DNA of 7,469 nucleotides from the NCBI GenBank assembly GCA_937948705.1, contig CALECF010000218.1:1-7469 (forward strand), read 5' to 3'. The translations under genes and the position numbers were made by a program. Source of the DNA: an uncultured Anaerosolibacter sp. (GTDB lineage: Bacteria; Bacillota_A; Clostridia; Peptostreptococcales; Thermotaleaceae). Under the pieces are notes generated by a model. That model saw nothing but the letters and a program-made list of their open reading frames with translations, was not told where the DNA came from and did not search any database. Shown one piece after another: positions 5,977 to 7,469 of this stretch (position 1 is its first letter; each line of letters begins with the position of its first letter).

Positions 5977-7122
5977 TTATTGGACACCTAGGGTACTTCG
6001 AATGGCCTCATCAATCCTAGGAGAATAATAGTACTTTCCTTCAAAGATAATGTAATCATTATATACATACAACACCTTGTTATTACCACCTATTTCAAAG
6101 GTTAATATAAAGGCCAAGGGCAATTGTTGATTCATTTCCGTAATCTCCTTAAATTTAGTCCTAAGAATTGTACGGGCTATGGTTGTATGATAGTAGTTCT
6201 CGTCCTCCAGGTCATAAACATCCTTTTTATCATCTACAGTGATTTTTTTAGCTTGTAATAGACTTTTCAAACCTGACTCCTTTGCCTTTAATTGTACTGG
6301 ATACTTTTTGACAATATAATCCCACAACTTTCGATCATATTGATAGTAGGCAAATTGATTTTCAGAATCTATCGTCAGTAATTGTCTATTGATTAGATGG
6401 ACATGATACACCTGTTGACTGGTTTTTATTTGAATCATATAATCAGGATACTCCACTGCTACAAACCCAGCCTCACCCTCGTTCACAGGAGATTTCAGAA
6501 GAATTCTGTTCATGAAACCCTCCATATCCTTTTGCTCTACATTCCATCGATATCCCTCATCCTCTGCCATTACAGTAATACCTTTTACATTTCTAAACAG
6601 ATCACTTTGATGATATTTCCTTATATATATTTCTTCAATGGACCTTTGTAGCACTTCCACAGCCTCTTCTCTTCCCTGAAAGACAAGCCAGCTTCCGTTC
6701 ATATCTTCTAAATAGATAAACGGGCCACCAATTTTTATTTTTGTATTGTTACTCTTTATATGTAGTACATAATCGTACACTTCTTCTTCCCTGTTAAGAT
6801 TACCCTTCACCAACTCTAAGGACTCTAGGATTCCAATAATTTCCTTGCCCTCTTCCACGTCCAGCTCAATCATATCATCAGATCCATAGTAGCTTTCGAT
6901 AAAAATATCCTTGGCATCCTTGACAAACTTGCTTATTTGCATTTCCCCAGCATTCTTAGGTACCTTCCCACCTACAACGGTAGTTTCTATAGGCAGATTC
7001 GTTATCTTCTCTTTGGAGATTTGTCTACTCTGCACCCATCTATATGTCATACTTCCACTTAAAGCTGCCAAAATAATAACGAAAGCACCTATGACCAAAT
7101 GCTTATTGATTTTACTACCCAT
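5977..7122 (-). CDS. Unknown membrane-anchored protein with three beta-rich repeats
   Basis: I do not recognise this 381-residue protein. It starts with a short basic segment (GSKINKH) and one hydrophobic helix (about 9-25). There is no lipobox cysteine, so it should be an N-in anchor with the rest outside the cell. The outer part seems to carry three divergent copies of one module. Each has a strand rich in alternating hydrophobics, a Tyr/Trp-containing strand pair, then a short helix: about 118-166 (starting YVLHIKS), 228-274 (starting YMIQIKT) and 338-381 (starting FILTFEI). There is no catalytic motif that I can name. The ATG has GAGGTG (7130-7135) 7 nt upstream. The gene is flanked by terminators on both sides and is therefore monocistronic. 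A YycH/YycI-like role beside a sensor kinase was considered, but no kinase is in view. It may bind a wall or protein partner; this is inference. Confidence 0.85.
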   Translation of the reverse strand: MGSKINKHLVIGAFVIILAALSGSMTYRWVQSRQISKEKITNLPIETTVVGGKVPKNAGEMQISKFVKDAKDIFIESYYGSDDMIELDVEEGKEIIGILESLELVKGNLNREEEVYDYVLHIKSNNTKIKIGGPFIYLEDMNGSWLVFQGREEAVEVLQRSIEEIYIRKYHQSDLFRNVKGITVMAEDEGYRWNVEQKDMEGFMNRILLKSPVNEGEAGFVAVEYPDYMIQIKTSQQVYHVHLINRQLLTIDSENQFAYYQYDRKLWDYIVKKYPVQLKAKESGLKSLLQAKKITVDDKKDVYDLEDENYYHTTIARTILRTKFKEITEMNQQLPLAFILTFEIGGNNKVLYVYNDYIIFEGKYYYSPRIDEAIRSTLGVQ

Positions 7123-7339
7123 CAGTACTCACCTCAATTATTCAAATATCCTCATTTTTAAACTCACTTCTCATTATTTATGTATATTTTATACGAGAAA
7201 TATCAATAAAAATTTGTAAACAATATTGGTTGCTACAGCGGAATTTTATTTACTTATATATTCAACACCCATTCCATTATCCCTTTTTTTCACCCAGCAA
7301 ATGATGCTATAAAATTATTTACTCCCTCTATATGGTCGT
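7123..7339. other. AT-rich intergenic region upstream of the unknown membrane protein
   Basis: No open frame of note is present on either strand. On the minus strand an AT-rich cluster, TTGATA and then TATAAA/TATACAT (about 7174-7205), lies where a promoter for the membrane-protein gene is expected. The boxes are not spaced well enough to name a -35/-10 pair. Nothing else was recognised. Confidence 0.5.
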
Positions 7340-7366
7340 AAAAAAAAGCGATGTAAATAACACCGC
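7340..7366 (-). terminator. Intrinsic terminator of the gene cut by the right edge
   Basis: On the minus strand GCGGTGT and ACATCGC pair over 7 bp (one G-U) around a TATTT loop and are followed by a run of eight T. It starts 2 nt after the stop codon at 7369-7371. It separates that gene from the membrane-protein gene downstream. Confidence 0.88.
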
Positions 7367-7368
7367 TT

Positions 7369-7469
7369 CTATTCTATCTCTCCATCGTTATACATATCGA
7401 TGACAAGTTTTTTTGCCCCATCTACATCATGAAGAAAATAAGATACTCCTTTTTCCGTGGCCTTCCCTG
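7369..7469 (-). CDS. C-terminal end of an unidentified protein (cut by window edge)
   Basis: Only the last 32 residues are visible, beginning GKATEKGVSYFL and ending in LVIDMYNDGEIE before a TAG stop. The frame is open to the window edge. The stop is followed at once by a good intrinsic terminator on the same strand, which is the main reason to call this a real gene end. The tail is charged, with no transmembrane stretch or motif that identifies a family. No function is offered. Confidence 0.7.
   Translation of the reverse strand, partial: GKATEKGVSYFLHDVDGAKKLVIDMYNDGEIE

Noticed and set aside
6397..6651. Plus-strand open frame inside the unknown membrane-protein gene
   Set aside because: It is a complement-strand shadow with no ribosome binding site, and the minus-strand frame is longer and complete.
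5977..7122. Assignment as YycH or YycI
   Set aside because: The single N-terminal helix and outer beta-rich part are similar in layout, but no clear sequence match was recognised and no WalR/WalK genes are visible beside it.

Overview
The window looks like chromosomal core DNA from a spore-forming, low-GC Firmicute of the class Clostridia (an Alkaliphilus-like relative is my guess from protein flavour, not shown). The grounds are AT-rich intergenic DNA, AAGGAGG-type ribosome binding sites, spoVG, and the gene order purR-spoVG-glmU-prs. Bacillus has the same order with yabJ added between purR and spoVG. No transposase, integrase, phage gene, rRNA, tRNA or CRISPR array was seen.

Layout. Positions 1-4179 are a minus-strand block. 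It is transcribed from right to left as purR (3364-4179), spoVG (2883-3173), glmU (994-2367) and prs (24-971), and ends at a terminator hairpin at 1-22. glmU and prs are 22 nt apart and surely form an operon. spoVG has its own promoter with a full sigma-H consensus match and is closed off by a very long hairpin at 2758-2816. Divergently from purR, murC (4529-5929, plus strand) runs into a symmetric terminator that it shares with a convergent unknown membrane-anchored protein (5977-7122, minus strand). At the right edge a minus-strand gene is cut by the window; only its last 32 residues and its terminator are visible.

Function. The genes join purine control, nucleotide-precursor supply and wall synthesis. 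Prs makes PRPP, which is the effector sensed by PurR. GlmU makes UDP-GlcNAc and MurC adds L-alanine to UDP-MurNAc, so both feed peptidoglycan. SpoVG is a small RNA/DNA-binding regulator tied to sporulation and septation. Two CGAAT half-sites facing each other around the putative purR -10 suggest that PurR represses its own gene.

Most unusual region. The 506-nt gap between spoVG and glmU contains, at about 2419-2637, a dense nest of nested, long-range and mutually exclusive inverted repeats with no coding potential. It looks like a structured RNA of about 220 nt. At three sites where arms do not match perfectly, the plus-strand transcript would form G-U pairs while the minus-strand transcript would have A-C mismatches. 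This favours a plus-strand RNA, antisense to the glmU upstream region. I could not assign it to a family with confidence. The second unknown is the 381-residue membrane-anchored protein, whose outer part seems to hold three divergent copies of one beta-rich module.
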